In this document: one piece after another, positions 1 to 7,750 of the stretch
Layout of the letters: every line of letters starts with the position of its first letter
Position numbering within the stretch: position 1 is the stretch's first letter
From: Halorubrum sp. BOL3-1
Lineage (GTDB): Archaea; Halobacteriota; Halobacteria; Halobacteriales; Haloferacaceae
Length of the DNA stretch: 64,000 nucleotides
Direction of reading: 5' to 3'
Assembly (NCBI RefSeq): GCF_004114375.1
Contig: NZ_CP034692.1
Location: 124,001-188,000, forward strand
Translations under genes and position numbers: made by a program
Notes under the pieces: model-generated
What the model was told of the DNA's origin: nothing
The model's input: the letters and a program-made list of their open reading frames with translations, nothing else
The model's database searches: none

Positions 1-1113
1 ATGAAGCGGAGTCAGCGGTGGCTGACGTTGTCGGACGTGTCGGTTCCACAACAGACGGAGTTCACGGACTGGTCTGTATTCGATCGGTATACGAACGAGT
101 ACGTGCGGTCGGCGTTCCAAGATCTCCCTGAGGAACCGGAGCCGGAGAGCATTCCGGACGCGCTTCAAGCGATCGAAACCGGGGACGAGTGGGAAAAGCG
201 TATCGCGCTCGTCCGACTCAAACGAATCGCTGAACGCCATCCTGACGCGTGCGAGTCCGTTGTTCCTCGCCTCTCGAAGATTCTCCCGGAGAGCGACCTC
301 GCGGTACAAGCGGAAGTCACCGGGATTTTCAGCGTGCTTGCTGAGGAGTCTCCCGCACTTGTTACACCGGCGCTCGACGTGTTGAGCGATTTCCTGACGC
401 CGGACACCGATGACCACGTGTTGAAGAATGCACTCTCAGCGATCAAGGAGATCGCAGAGGAGGACGCGTCTGCGGTTACCGATGTGGTCCCGCGATGTGA
501 AGTGTTGCTCCAAGACGAGACGCGCGAAACGATACGAGTCCTGTTGATCTTGGAACGCGTTGCTGACGAACATCCGGAGACGGTGCTCCCGACCGTTCCA
601 ACGCTCATCGAGTACACAACGGATGTCTCGAACGGTAACCGTGTCGGGGCGCTGTCTGTCTTGGGACGAGTTTCGAAAGCGTATCCCAACGTAGCGACTG
701 ACGTGATCCCGACGGCCCACGAGTTACTCTCCACAGACGACGATCAGCTCAGAGCGAACGCGGCTGGGATCCTCGCCGATCAAGCTGAGGAGTATCCCGA
801 GGAAGTGCGACCGACCGTTCCTGATGTCATCGAACTGCTCGGTGACGAGGATGAGTATGTCCGGTATAACGCGACGTCGATTCTCGCTCGGATCGCCGAA
901 CACTACCCGAACGTCGTTGAACCCGCGACTGAAACGTTACTCGCTTCGCTCGACGAAGACCGCGCAGCGGCGCGTGAAAACGCGTGCTGGGCGCTCGGCC
1001 GTCTCACTGCGACGACCGCGGAAGACGCGCTTCGGGCACGCGCTGAACACGACTCCAATGAACGTGTTCGCAACGTCGCATCGTGGGCACTCGATGAGAT
1101 CAACGATGGGTAG
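1..1113 (+). CDS. HEAT-repeat protein
   Basis: The 370-residue acidic protein consists of about eight helical repeats of 36-40 residues from roughly residue 45 to the end, each with the HEAT pattern of a hydrophobic helix, a short turn with D/E and P, and a second helix. Examples are 'VVPRLSKILPES' and 'TVPDVIELLGDEDEYVR'. HEAT arrays are protein-interaction scaffolds, so no enzymatic role is implied. The first ATG is base 1 of the window, so the true start may lie upstream. The N-terminal 40 residues are not repeat-like. The gene stands alone, with about 200 bp to the next gene on the opposite strand. The family call is firm; the function is unknown. Confidence 0.8.
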   Translation: MKRSQRWLTLSDVSVPQQTEFTDWSVFDRYTNEYVRSAFQDLPEEPEPESIPDALQAIETGDEWEKRIALVRLKRIAERHPDACESVVPRLSKILPESDLAVQAEVTGIFSVLAEESPALVTPALDVLSDFLTPDTDDHVLKNALSAIKEIAEEDASAVTDVVPRCEVLLQDETRETIRVLLILERVADEHPETVLPTVPTLIEYTTDVSNGNRVGALSVLGRVSKAYPNVATDVIPTAHELLSTDDDQLRANAAGILADQAEEYPEEVRPTVPDVIELLGDEDEYVRYNATSILARIAEHYPNVVEPATETLLASLDEDRAAARENACWALGRLTATTAEDALRARAEHDSNERVRNVASWALDEINDG

Positions 1114-1311
1114 CTGAGGTCTCGATATCCGGGGAGCCCCACCGTGCGTATCGATACGTGGGGTATGCCAAACGACTCCTTGGATAAACCGGACAGATTA
1201 GATTGGTGCTTTTGTGTGAAATACAGGGTGTGAGTCGGTTAAGAGAAGCCAATCACACTCGGAGAGTCAGGTCGTTAACAGCAGTAGCCAGATTGACTGG
1301 GCAACTGATGA

Positions 1312-1596
1312 CTACGACTCGGACGCCGCTCCGACTTCGTCAGCGATCGCTTGGAGATCAGCCTTCCGGAAGGTGGAGTCGTCGGCCGCCTCCCTCGACT
1401 CTGCGATACCGATGTGCGCCCGGATGAGCTGACGCATCTGCGGTGTTGATGACCGTCCACCCTCGTCGACACCGATTCCGAGAGACTCACGAATTGCTTG
1501 TAGCTCCTCCTTCGTGAACGACGCTTTGATTTCCCGTTCGAAGCGGCCAGTTGCCACTCGAATCGCGTTTTGAAGTTCTTGGACGGTCGGACTCAT
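1312..1596 (-). CDS. Small acidic protein with an internal duplication, function unknown
   Basis: This 94-residue protein has haloarchaeal composition and a clear start (MSPTVQEL). It contains a duplicated segment: 'FTKEELQAIRESLGI' near residue 27 and 'FRKADLQAIADEVGA' near residue 76. The shared pattern F-x-K-x-[ED]-L-Q-A-I is like a helical DNA- or protein-binding motif of SAP type, but this is only a resemblance. No catalytic motif is visible. The downstream HEAT-repeat gene is on the other strand, so no operon is suggested. Confidence 0.6.
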   Translation of the reverse strand: MSPTVQELQNAIRVATGRFEREIKASFTKEELQAIRESLGIGVDEGGRSSTPQMRQLIRAHIGIAESREAADDSTFRKADLQAIADEVGAASES

Positions 1597-1960
1597 GAAT
1601 CTCTACTCTCCGCTTATCCCCTCAAAGTTCCTACTCAGTTGCGGTGTGACGTTCCTAATGATTCGGACTTACTCCCGTCACTGCTGAACAGAATCCGACA
1701 TACTATCAGACCACAGTACATCCAACTAAGAATCAGTACTCAGCGACGAGGGAGATCCGATATGGTCGTGCTGTCAGTCGGACATCCGTACAGTGAATCT
1801 GAATTCGGGCGTTTCAGGCATTCTATAGTCGGAAATCAGCGTACATTGGGACAAGGATTTATACGTAACTGGGTGATTTCAGGAGGTGCGATGTAATAGG
1901 CCACCAATTACACAATAGGAGACAAGAACAGTTGGCTGATCAACTCACCAAATAACCACA
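1597..1960. other. Gene-free AT-richer stretch
   Basis: These 364 bases separate two small hypothetical genes. One long frame crosses part of it on the plus strand, but its translation is Ser/Arg-rich and unlike haloarchaeal proteins, so it is not called. A TATA-like 'tttatac' at about 1858 could promote the gene beginning at 1961. Nothing else is recognisable. The lower GC content fits recently acquired DNA. Confidence 0.5.
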
Positions 1961-2314
1961 ATGACAACAAACCACGAAATCGAAACAATAGTAGAGGCCG
2001 TAGACGATAATCGCGTTCCCCTTGTCAGTCTGAAACACAAACCTGGTGTCTTCCAAACTTACAAATTATCTGATGATATTGTCCAAGAGAGAATAGATGG
2101 ATTTGCATCATCTGATTCTCTCATCATCTTACAAGAAGATATTACTAAACTCGTTGATTTTCTCGACGAACCATCTGATCTACCGTCTGGTATGACGGTT
2201 TTTGCAAGGCCTTGTCGCGCAGATCTCATTTGGGGAACCACATTTAATTACCGTGAAGATCTGAATGAAGATAGATATTCAGGCTGGGTCCCAGATGATC
2301 ATGGAATAATCTGA
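1961..2314 (+). CDS. Hypothetical protein in low-GC DNA
   Basis: This 117-residue protein (MTTNHEIETIV to DDHGII) has no recognised domain. Its codons are much richer in A/T at the third position than elsewhere in the window, a sign of recent transfer or of belonging to an accessory island. It lies directly upstream of a miniature element and an insertion sequence. No transmembrane helix or signal peptide is visible. The call rests on an uninterrupted frame with sensible composition and start. Confidence 0.55.
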   Translation: MTTNHEIETIVEAVDDNRVPLVSLKHKPGVFQTYKLSDDIVQERIDGFASSDSLIILQEDITKLVDFLDEPSDLPSGMTVFARPCRADLIWGTTFNYREDLNEDRYSGWVPDDHGII

Positions 2315-2410
2315 AAGACGTCCGCCATTTGAACATCCGAACGTAGAATTAATTCTTGACCTTACGAGAGAACCCGATCAACTCTACGATCGGTAATAAG
2401 GTCGATTTTT

Positions 2411-2540
2411 CTACTGTGTTGAATAGCGATCTCTGAGCGGGGATATCGCTCCTCTCAATCTGAGACTACTGGTCTCAAGCGCTTACAAGCGCACCTAGAG
2501 AGTGGCCGTCCACGAAGGCACCGCTATTCAACAGAGCAGT
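2411..2540. repeat. Miniature element related to the adjacent insertion sequence
   Basis: About 130 bp is bounded by inverted ends: 'tgttgaatagcg' at 2417-2428 on the left and the complementary 'cgctattcaaca' at 2522-2533 on the right. The right end continues as 'gagcagt', matching the terminal sequence of the neighbouring insertion sequence. It has no coding potential. It is best read as a non-autonomous derivative (MITE) or leftover end pair of the same IS family. No clear target duplication was found. Confidence 0.5.
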
Positions 2541-2561
2541 CTACACTGCTCTGTTGAATAG
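2524..2561. repeat. 17-bp perfect inverted repeat at the element junction
   Basis: 'ctattcaacagagcagt' (2524-2540) and its exact reverse complement (2545-2561) flank the 4-base spacer 'ctac'. This is the abutment of the right end of the miniature element with the left end of the insertion sequence. It could form a 17-bp hairpin or cruciform. Confidence 0.85.
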
Positions 2562-3483
2562 ACATTGAGTCACGGTTACAGCTGCTCACACAGTGGTTCT
2601 ATGTTGGTGATGGCGAACATGAGGACAATTTCACGGAACTGTCGATACCAGCTCAGCGCTCGCACGGCATCGCCGAGCGAGCGCTTCGTTGTTGAGTAGG
2701 ATGTTTCGGCCATCCACCGCTGAGCGTAGCCGTTTGCTCGATTAAGCGCGTTATTCGCGGCTGCTTTCGCTGATGAGCCGCGGTAGTGAACGAGGTACTC
2801 AACGTCATGTGCGGCGATTTCGTACTCGGTATGCCAGTCTTGGAAACCGTTGTCGGCGGCAACGGACTGCAGGTCGTCCGCGTTTCTGCGGACGACCTGC
2901 GGTCCGGTCTTCGTATCGTGCTTCCACCGTGCTGCGATGTGAACATCGAGAACAGCAAGCGATTCCACATCTGTCAATGTCGTCGCTTTGAGCGTCTGTA
3001 TCGTCCGTCCGGCTCGCTGTCGGAAGTACGATGACGCACGTCGCCGGTCGAAAAACGTGCTGTCGAGCACAGCGTGCCCAGACTGTGGGTGCTGCTGCGC
3101 GGAAACGCGCAGCAGCGCCCGCCACACCCACATTTTCAGCCGATCAAACGATTTGTAGATCGTCGTGTGATCGGGAAGATCATCCGGATCTAGGTTGAGA
3201 GCGTCACGAACTTCGGCCATGTACTTCAGCCGATTTGGCGTTTCACGGTAGCTGCGCTCGTCTTCGACCCGAAAACAGTGAAGGACAACGTGCACCCAGC
3301 GGGCGAACCCGCCGCTGGCGGGCTCGCCCACGTGCTTCCCTAACGCTTGTTTAGCTAGGTGACGACACTGCTCGATGAAGTCGAGGATGTCGATTTCCAT
3401 GGTAGGTTCGATTTCCTCGGCTTCACCCTTCTAAACCGGTGATATCGGCTGATAAGATCGCTCTTCAACAGAGCAGTGTAGAC
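2539..3483 (-). mobile_element. IS5-type insertion sequence
   Basis: The element is about 945 bp with 20-bp terminal inverted repeats. 'gtctacactgctctgttgaa' at 2539-2558 is matched by its reverse complement at 3464-3483. It carries one transposase gene on the minus strand. The two ends look intact, so the element may be active. Flanking target duplications could not be defined because a related miniature element abuts the left end. Confidence 0.85.
2576..3400 (-). CDS. IS5-family DDE transposase
   Basis: This 274-residue transposase shows an N-terminal helical domain (residues 1-95) with 'LPDHTTIYKSFDRLK', typical of haloarchaeal IS5-like enzymes. A DDE catalytic core follows: the first Asp in 'AVLDSTFFDR' (about residue 116), the second in 'VAADNGFQDWH' (about 182) and the Glu in 'RWMAETSYST' (about 231), with the usual R after the E region. 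The length is normal for a single-frame IS5 transposase and the frame is intact. It lies wholly within the inverted repeats. It cuts and joins the element's DNA ends. Confidence 0.9.
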   Translation of the reverse strand: MEIDILDFIEQCRHLAKQALGKHVGEPASGGFARWVHVVLHCFRVEDERSYRETPNRLKYMAEVRDALNLDPDDLPDHTTIYKSFDRLKMWVWRALLRVSAQQHPQSGHAVLDSTFFDRRRASSYFRQRAGRTIQTLKATTLTDVESLAVLDVHIAARWKHDTKTGPQVVRRNADDLQSVAADNGFQDWHTEYEIAAHDVEYLVHYRGSSAKAAANNALNRANGYAQRWMAETSYSTTKRSLGDAVRALSWYRQFREIVLMFAITNIEPLCEQL

Positions 3484-3555
3484 AACTATTGTAGTGGTCT
3501 TCAGTCTTTGCCGACAGACAGGAGGGGGTTACTAAACTCGTGGGCTTCCGCCTCG

Positions 3556-4125
3556 TCACTCCGTGAGGTGACCCGTACGGGTCGCCTCACTGATAGCGAG
3601 CGTTGCTTCTGCGAGCGCGAGGTTACGCCGCGTCGTCTGCCATTGTGTGAGGAGTTCGCCGTGGTCGCTGTCGGCGTCGTCCACATCGAGTTCACGGGCG
3701 AACTCTTCGGGGGAATCGACACCGTGTTCCTCTCGCCACTCCCGTATCTCAGCCTTCATGTCGGCAATTCCGGACGCGATCTCTTCGGGTGTCCGTTCCG
3801 CGAGTAGCGACTGTGCGTGCTCAGTCACGATGGCCGTCTCCGATCGGCGGTACAGCGTCGTCTGTCCGTCTTGGGCGGTCGTCACTTCGCTAGCGCTCAC
3901 GAGCGTCCGCAGGTGCTTTCGCGCTGTGGTCGACGAGACTCGGGCCCGGTCAGCGATCTGCGTGGCGGATATCGGCTCGTAGACGCGGCTGATGATCTCA
4001 TAGACTCGTTCGAAGGGCGTCGTCTCCTCGGTCCACTCCTCGACGACGACATCGTTCACGTCACGGTGTTCGCTCCCACCATCTGCGCGTATCCGGTCGG
4101 GCGGGGGTGCCTCCTCACGCCTCAT
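3556..4125 (-). CDS. Winged-helix HTH transcriptional regulator
   Basis: The protein is 189 residues when started at 'MRREEAPPPD'. The frame extends 25 codons upstream, but that part is Cys/His/Phe-rich and not haloarchaeal in character. Residues 45-100 contain an ArsR/MarR-like winged helix with a recognition segment 'SATQIADRARVSSTTARKHL'. The C-terminal half is charged and helical. It resembles a family of haloarchaeal HTH proteins common near mobile elements. The gene ends only about 70 bp from the right end of the insertion sequence, so the element inserted just downstream of it. The target is unknown. Confidence 0.75.
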   Translation of the reverse strand: MRREEAPPPDRIRADGGSEHRDVNDVVVEEWTEETTPFERVYEIISRVYEPISATQIADRARVSSTTARKHLRTLVSASEVTTAQDGQTTLYRRSETAIVTEHAQSLLAERTPEEIASGIADMKAEIREWREEHGVDSPEEFARELDVDDADSDHGELLTQWQTTRRNLALAEATLAISEATRTGHLTE

Positions 4126-4318
4126 GTGCTGAACAGCGTGGAAGAAGCATAATAATATGTGGACCAGTATACTGATCTTTGTCAGGGACTGTGACGCCAA
4201 ATGCCCAGTTATGCTTCTGTATGGCTCTTAGCAAGCGTGTTGAATACAGCGCGCAGGTCTCATACGACGATATACGCAAATAGCGGGTGAAGAGAATTGG
4301 TCGATATCGTGGACTCAG

Positions 4319-4420
4319 TTAGAAGGCTCCGAAGAGACCCGCTCCACCAGCCACGATCATGCTGATGCCAAGCAAGAGTATCAGGATCTGCCGCGGGCCG
4401 AGGGCGTCATACCCCATCAT
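4319..4420 (-). CDS. 33-residue single-helix membrane protein
   Basis: A short frame, MMGYDALGPRQI to GLFGAF, encodes one hydrophobic helix ('LILLLGISMIVAGGAGLF') preceded by a polar N-terminus. Codon use and the clean stop support a real gene, and micro-membrane proteins of this kind are frequent in haloarchaea. The upstream AT-rich stretch at about 4436-4455 could hold its promoter. No function is known. It lies between the HTH regulator and the nuclease gene and is transcribed away from the latter. Confidence 0.55.
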   Translation of the reverse strand: MMGYDALGPRQILILLLGISMIVAGGAGLFGAF

Positions 4421-4609
4421 AGAATAGGATTCTACGGGCTAACTATTAGTTCTATGCTCGGAACAGTTAGAGTAGTTCCCACGCTCGGTGAGCAGCCAAT
4501 CCTCTGTATCTCACACGGCAACTCTATCAGTCAATTAAACATTTCAGCAGAGCCGAACAGTTCTAACTACCGCGTTGAATTGCGTTCATCTACTGATTCC
4601 CAAGCAAGG

Positions 4610-4615
4610 TATATA
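4610..4615 (+). promoter_or_regulatory. TATA box of the Mrr-like nuclease gene
   Basis: 'tatata' is centred about 34 nt upstream of the ATG at 4647. At usual archaeal spacing transcription would start about 8 nt before the ATG, giving an almost leaderless mRNA. This supports the 4647 start over an upstream in-frame ATG at 4575, which lies before this box. Confidence 0.55.
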
Positions 4616-4646
4616 CGCCAAAGCGTCGACGTATCGCACGTCTCAA

Positions 4647-6011
4647 ATGCCAGTTCTCGACGACCTCTCTGGGTTCGAGTTCGAGGATGTGATGGAAGAC
4701 GTGTTCCGGAACCTCGGGTACGAGAACGTCCGCCAGGCCGAGCGGACGGCCGACGAGGGGCGGGACGTCCTCATGGAAGAGGTCGTCGACGGGACGCGCC
4801 GGGCGGTCGTCGTCGAGTGTAAGCACACTGGGACGGTAGGAAGACCGGTCGTACAGAAACTACACTCGGCGATTGCGACGTTCGAGTTCGACGGGCCGAA
4901 ACGCGGGATGGTGGCGACGACCGGCCGGTTCACCGGCCCAGCGATCGAGTACGCCGAGCGACTCCGAGGCAACGGCGACCCGTATCCGATCGAACTGATC
5001 GACGGTGAGGACCTCCGCGAGATCGCCGACGACATCGGGTTGGATCTGTACAACGGTCGGATCGAAATCCTGTGCGACGAGACGCTCCGCCCGTACGACC
5101 CGGCGACGGCAGTAGCCGCACCCGTCACGGCGGCGTTCCGTGACATCGACAATATCGATTCCACAGACCTTCCCGACCCGTACTCGGAAGTCACGTTTCG
5201 CCCGGTCGTCACCGTGACGGCGGACACGAACGCGGTCTTCGAGACGTCGGTCGGTGTGGTTCATCGGATCAACGACCGATCCCGGTTCGTCGTCCACGCA
5301 GAGCGCGGCCAGCCACGCACCGCGTCGAGTGACGTGTCGAATCTCGTGGTGGAGAATCTCAACGCGACGGTTGCCCTCGATACGGACCGATTCGAGACCG
5401 AGTTCGATGCGATGGAGGAGCGGCGGTTCGGGCAGACCCAGACCGAGTACAAGGAGTGGGCGGTCGAGCGGCTCCGCGACCACCACACGACGACCGTCTC
5501 CTACACGGGCGATAACAACGTTACGTACACCAAGACCTGCGAACCGAACCGCTCCGACGTGTCCGTCCAATCGATTGAGCCGGTGTATCTACCACAAGTC
5601 CGGCAGACGACCGAGCTCGGGGAATACTCGTATCCGTACGAATATTTCGCGGCCGGGCCCTCACGCGTGACTAGCGAAGACGGGATCCATCAGTGTGTTC
5701 AGTGCGACACTGCCGGAACGGACGCCACCTACACGTTCTGTACGAACTGTGGGAGTATCAACTGCGACTCGCACATCAAAACCGAGCGGTTGGAAGGAAC
5801 GCCAGTCTGTACTGGCTGTGCGGTGACCGAGCGGTTCGCGCTCAAAACGAAGTACTTCTACGACGAGACGAACCGGGACGCGTTCCGAGACCAATACGAC
5901 GCGATGCCGTTCTACGAGAAAGCCATGGAGAACACGCTGCTCGCTGTCGGTGTAGTCGTGCTAGTTGTATTCGTACTGCTCGGATTCTTCGCCAGCGTCG
6001 GTGGGCTCTGA
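4647..6011 (+). CDS. Mrr-like restriction endonuclease with zinc ribbon and membrane anchor
   Basis: The 454-residue protein has three parts. Residues 5-115 form a PD-(D/E)xK nuclease fold of the Mrr/DUF2034 type, with 'DEGRDVLME' (Asp40) and 'VVVECKH' (Glu57, Lys59) as the likely catalytic residues. A middle region of about 200 residues is of unknown fold. A zinc ribbon with four CxxC-like pairs ('CVQCD', 'CTNCG', 'CTGC') lies around 350-395, followed by one transmembrane helix at about 427-448. Mrr enzymes cut modified or foreign DNA. The C-terminal anchor would place this nuclease at the cell membrane, which suggests a defence role at DNA entry (inference). The gene is monocistronic. Confidence 0.8.
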   Translation: MPVLDDLSGFEFEDVMEDVFRNLGYENVRQAERTADEGRDVLMEEVVDGTRRAVVVECKHTGTVGRPVVQKLHSAIATFEFDGPKRGMVATTGRFTGPAIEYAERLRGNGDPYPIELIDGEDLREIADDIGLDLYNGRIEILCDETLRPYDPATAVAAPVTAAFRDIDNIDSTDLPDPYSEVTFRPVVTVTADTNAVFETSVGVVHRINDRSRFVVHAERGQPRTASSDVSNLVVENLNATVALDTDRFETEFDAMEERRFGQTQTEYKEWAVERLRDHHTTTVSYTGDNNVTYTKTCEPNRSDVSVQSIEPVYLPQVRQTTELGEYSYPYEYFAAGPSRVTSEDGIHQCVQCDTAGTDATYTFCTNCGSINCDSHIKTERLEGTPVCTGCAVTERFALKTKYFYDETNRDAFRDQYDAMPFYEKAMENTLLAVGVVVLVVFVLLGFFASVGGL

Positions 6012-6270
6012 CTCGCGTTCTAGCTGTTCGGTCGTTGGCAGCGTTCGGTCCCGTCGATCTCACCTGACGCAGCGTGGCGTACCCTGTGATCGAGTTTTCT
6101 TCCGAGAGGCGGCTGACCAGCTGCTTCTTCCGTCTGTGGATGGCTTAGGTAATCGAGTCCTCTCAAACGATCCCCAAATCGAAAGACGACGGGCAGATCG
6201 GGTTCGTCTGACAAGCGTATCGCTATCGACAGACCGAACAGGAGCCGTGGTACCGTGACGTTCGGAAGCG

Positions 6271-6276
6271 TTATAC
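6271..6276 (+). promoter_or_regulatory. TATA-like box of the cold-shock gene
   Basis: 'ttatac' ends about 27 nt before the ATG at 6303, the normal distance to the transcription start, so the mRNA is probably leaderless. A second AT-rich run ('tatattt', 6289-6295) is too close to the start to be the TATA box. Confidence 0.4.
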
Positions 6277-6302
6277 CCATAATGACTGTATATTTGATCG
6301 CA

Positions 6303-6509
6303 ATGGCAAACGGAAAAGTTGATTTCTTCAACGATACTGGCGGCTACGGTTTCATTTCGACTGACGACGGCGATCTCGACGACGACGAAGACGTGTTCTT
6401 CCACATGGAGGATGTTGGCGGCCCGGACCTCGAAGAAGGTCAAAAGATTGAGTTCGACATCGAACCATCCCCCAAGGGACCCCGCGCGACGAACCTCGTC
6501 CGCAACTAA
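6303..6509 (+). CDS. cspA: Cold-shock domain protein CspA
   Basis: This 68-residue single cold-shock domain is an OB-fold that binds single-stranded RNA and DNA. It begins 'MANGKVDFFNDTGGYGFIS', containing the RNP1-like 'GYGFIS', and has the RNP2-like 'DVFFHMED'. The acidic insert 'DDGDLDDDEDV' is usual for haloarchaeal CspA. An in-frame ATG lies 48 nt upstream, but the family N-terminus and the promoter position favour 6303. It acts as an RNA chaperone in the cytoplasm. The gene is single, with no operon partner. Confidence 0.95.
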   Translation: MANGKVDFFNDTGGYGFISTDDGDLDDDEDVFFHMEDVGGPDLEEGQKIEFDIEPSPKGPRATNLVRN

Positions 6510-6671
6510 CGACCACTTCTGCCCTCGTTTGTAGCGATGGCCGGAATTCCGTTCTTTCAGACTTTTATGCGCCCAGTCAGCGCTCTCTGTCTATGTGTCT
6601 TAGAGTGACCTACGAGCGACTCGATTATGCTTTGCGACACGCTGAAGATATCCCTCTGCGAATACGAGCGT

Positions 6672-6860
6672 ATGCCGAAGGTCAGCGTCGAGATTCCCCA
6701 GGAGTTGCTTGATGACCTTGACGAACACGTCGGTGACGAGGGAAAGTTCGTCAATCGAAGCGACGCAGTTCGGGCGTCGATCCGCAAAACACTCGATATG
6801 CTCGATGAGATCGATGAACGACACGGGCGGATTGAGACGGACGACGGTGAATCTCACTAA
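6672..6860 (+). CDS. Ribbon-helix-helix (CopG-type) regulator
   Basis: This 62-residue protein starts at 'MPKVSVEIPQELLDDLDEHV'. The N-terminal strand 'PKVSVEIP', followed by two helices with 'FVNRSDAVRASIRKTL', is the MetJ/Arc (RHH) DNA-binding fold, which acts as a dimer. An upstream in-frame ATG at 6627 is rejected because its 15 extra residues are not part of the fold. The stop codon TAA lies inside an 8-bp target duplication created by the miniature element that follows, so the insertion kept the reading frame intact but removed the native downstream sequence. The operator is unknown. Confidence 0.8.
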   Translation: MPKVSVEIPQELLDDLDEHVGDEGKFVNRSDAVRASIRKTLDMLDEIDERHGRIETDDGESH

Positions 6861-7012
6861 GTCTCGCTCTTATGTAGAAACGTGGAAATCGGTCGTCTGC
6901 GTATGCTTACTTCACTCTGAGAAACTGAGAGAGCAGTCAAATCGCCAGAAGAGAGCAGGTCCAGTTCATGTCAGATCGACTTTCCACAGTTCTACATAAG
7001 AGCGCTAAGTCT
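6857..7012. mobile_element. 140-bp MITE with 8-bp target duplication
   Basis: The element at 6865-7004 has 24-bp inverted ends that match at 22 positions. The left end begins 'cgctcttatgtagaa' and the right end is its complement, ending at 7004. Both sides carry the identical 8-bp sequence 'ctaagtct' (6857-6864 and 7005-7012). There is no gene inside and the interior is AT-richer than the chromosome. An 8-bp duplication excludes the IS5-type element at 2.5-3.5 kb as the source, so an unrelated transposase elsewhere in the genome must have moved it. The flanking 7013-7304 shows no gene. Confidence 0.85.
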
Positions 7013-7184
7013 TAACCAACAGAACTGAAGAAATACAGCGCACTGTTGGTTATACTCGTTGGCGGTCGCCGCGTACCAGAACGAGTCCTATCGTCGACCT
7101 GTTCAACTGATTCACTCGAATCCGATTCAACCGGCTACTCGCCGCAGACTCTCTCCCTCAGACTCAGGGTAGGAAGGATCAGAC

Positions 7185-7616
7185 TCAACCGTCGAGATGT
7201 CCGATACGATACCGACATATCGATCCGAACGGTCGAATATCAGACCCGGCGGCGACAGACCTCCCGATACAACAGACTTTCCATGTGGCGCTTCTCGTGT
7301 TCGTATGACGATAGCTACTGGCGATTCTGTGACGCTTGAGTACACGGGACGACTCAACGATGACACAGTGTTCGACACCTCCCGAGAATCCGTCGCCGAG
7401 GAGACGGGCCTCGCCCTCGGCGCGCTCTTCGCGCGCCTCCAGATCCGCTTGGAGCGCGTCCAACCGTGACTGCTCCGGTTCCGGCTCCTCGTCCTCCCGG
7501 CCGACGAGCTCTTTCACGCGCTTTTCGACCGGCTTCAGCTCCTCTACGACGCCCGCCTTCACGTGTTCCGTCGCTCGACCGGGGTAGTACCGCGCGTCTT
7601 CGAAGTGCTTGCTCAT
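7185..7616 (-). pseudogene. Conserved small haloarchaeal protein, 3'-truncated and read through
   Basis: The frame starts 'MSKHFEDARYYPGRATEHV'. Its first 70 or so residues are a charged helical protein ending '..EEREERAEGEA'-like, which I recognise as a small conserved haloarchaeal family of about 85-95 residues (function unknown). Beyond position about 7406 the frame runs antisense through the FKBP remnant and stops only at 7185. This adds some 74 residues unlike any haloarchaeal protein. The natural C-terminus is therefore lost. The N-terminal part may still be made. Confidence 0.65.
7305..7469 (+). pseudogene. 5' remnant of an FKBP-type peptidyl-prolyl isomerase gene
   Basis: The frame starts 'MTIATGDSVTLEYTGRL' and continues '..DTVFDTSRESVAEETGLA'. 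This is the well-known beginning of haloarchaeal FKBP/SlyD-like prolyl isomerases, normally about 150-160 residues. After about residue 37 the similarity ends abruptly. The remaining 17 codons read the complement of another gene and stop at 7469. The FK506-binding active site beyond the first strands is missing, so the product cannot be a working isomerase. It was lost by the deletion that also cut the convergent gene on the other strand. Confidence 0.8.
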
Positions 7617-7750
7617 ATCTGTCCTTTGGTCGAGGGCAGATATGACATTTGTGGCAGCGCGTGGAGGACAGTATTCGACGCGGCGTCCGACGAGTCGATC
7701 GCCGGGACCGCAGAACGAGTCGTTCAGTACTGCTACACCCTCTCTGCGCC

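Noticed and set aside
1570-1896. 108-codon frame in the first intergenic stretch
   Set aside because: The composition (Ser/Arg/Ile-rich, not acidic) and lack of a convincing start or family match suggest chance.
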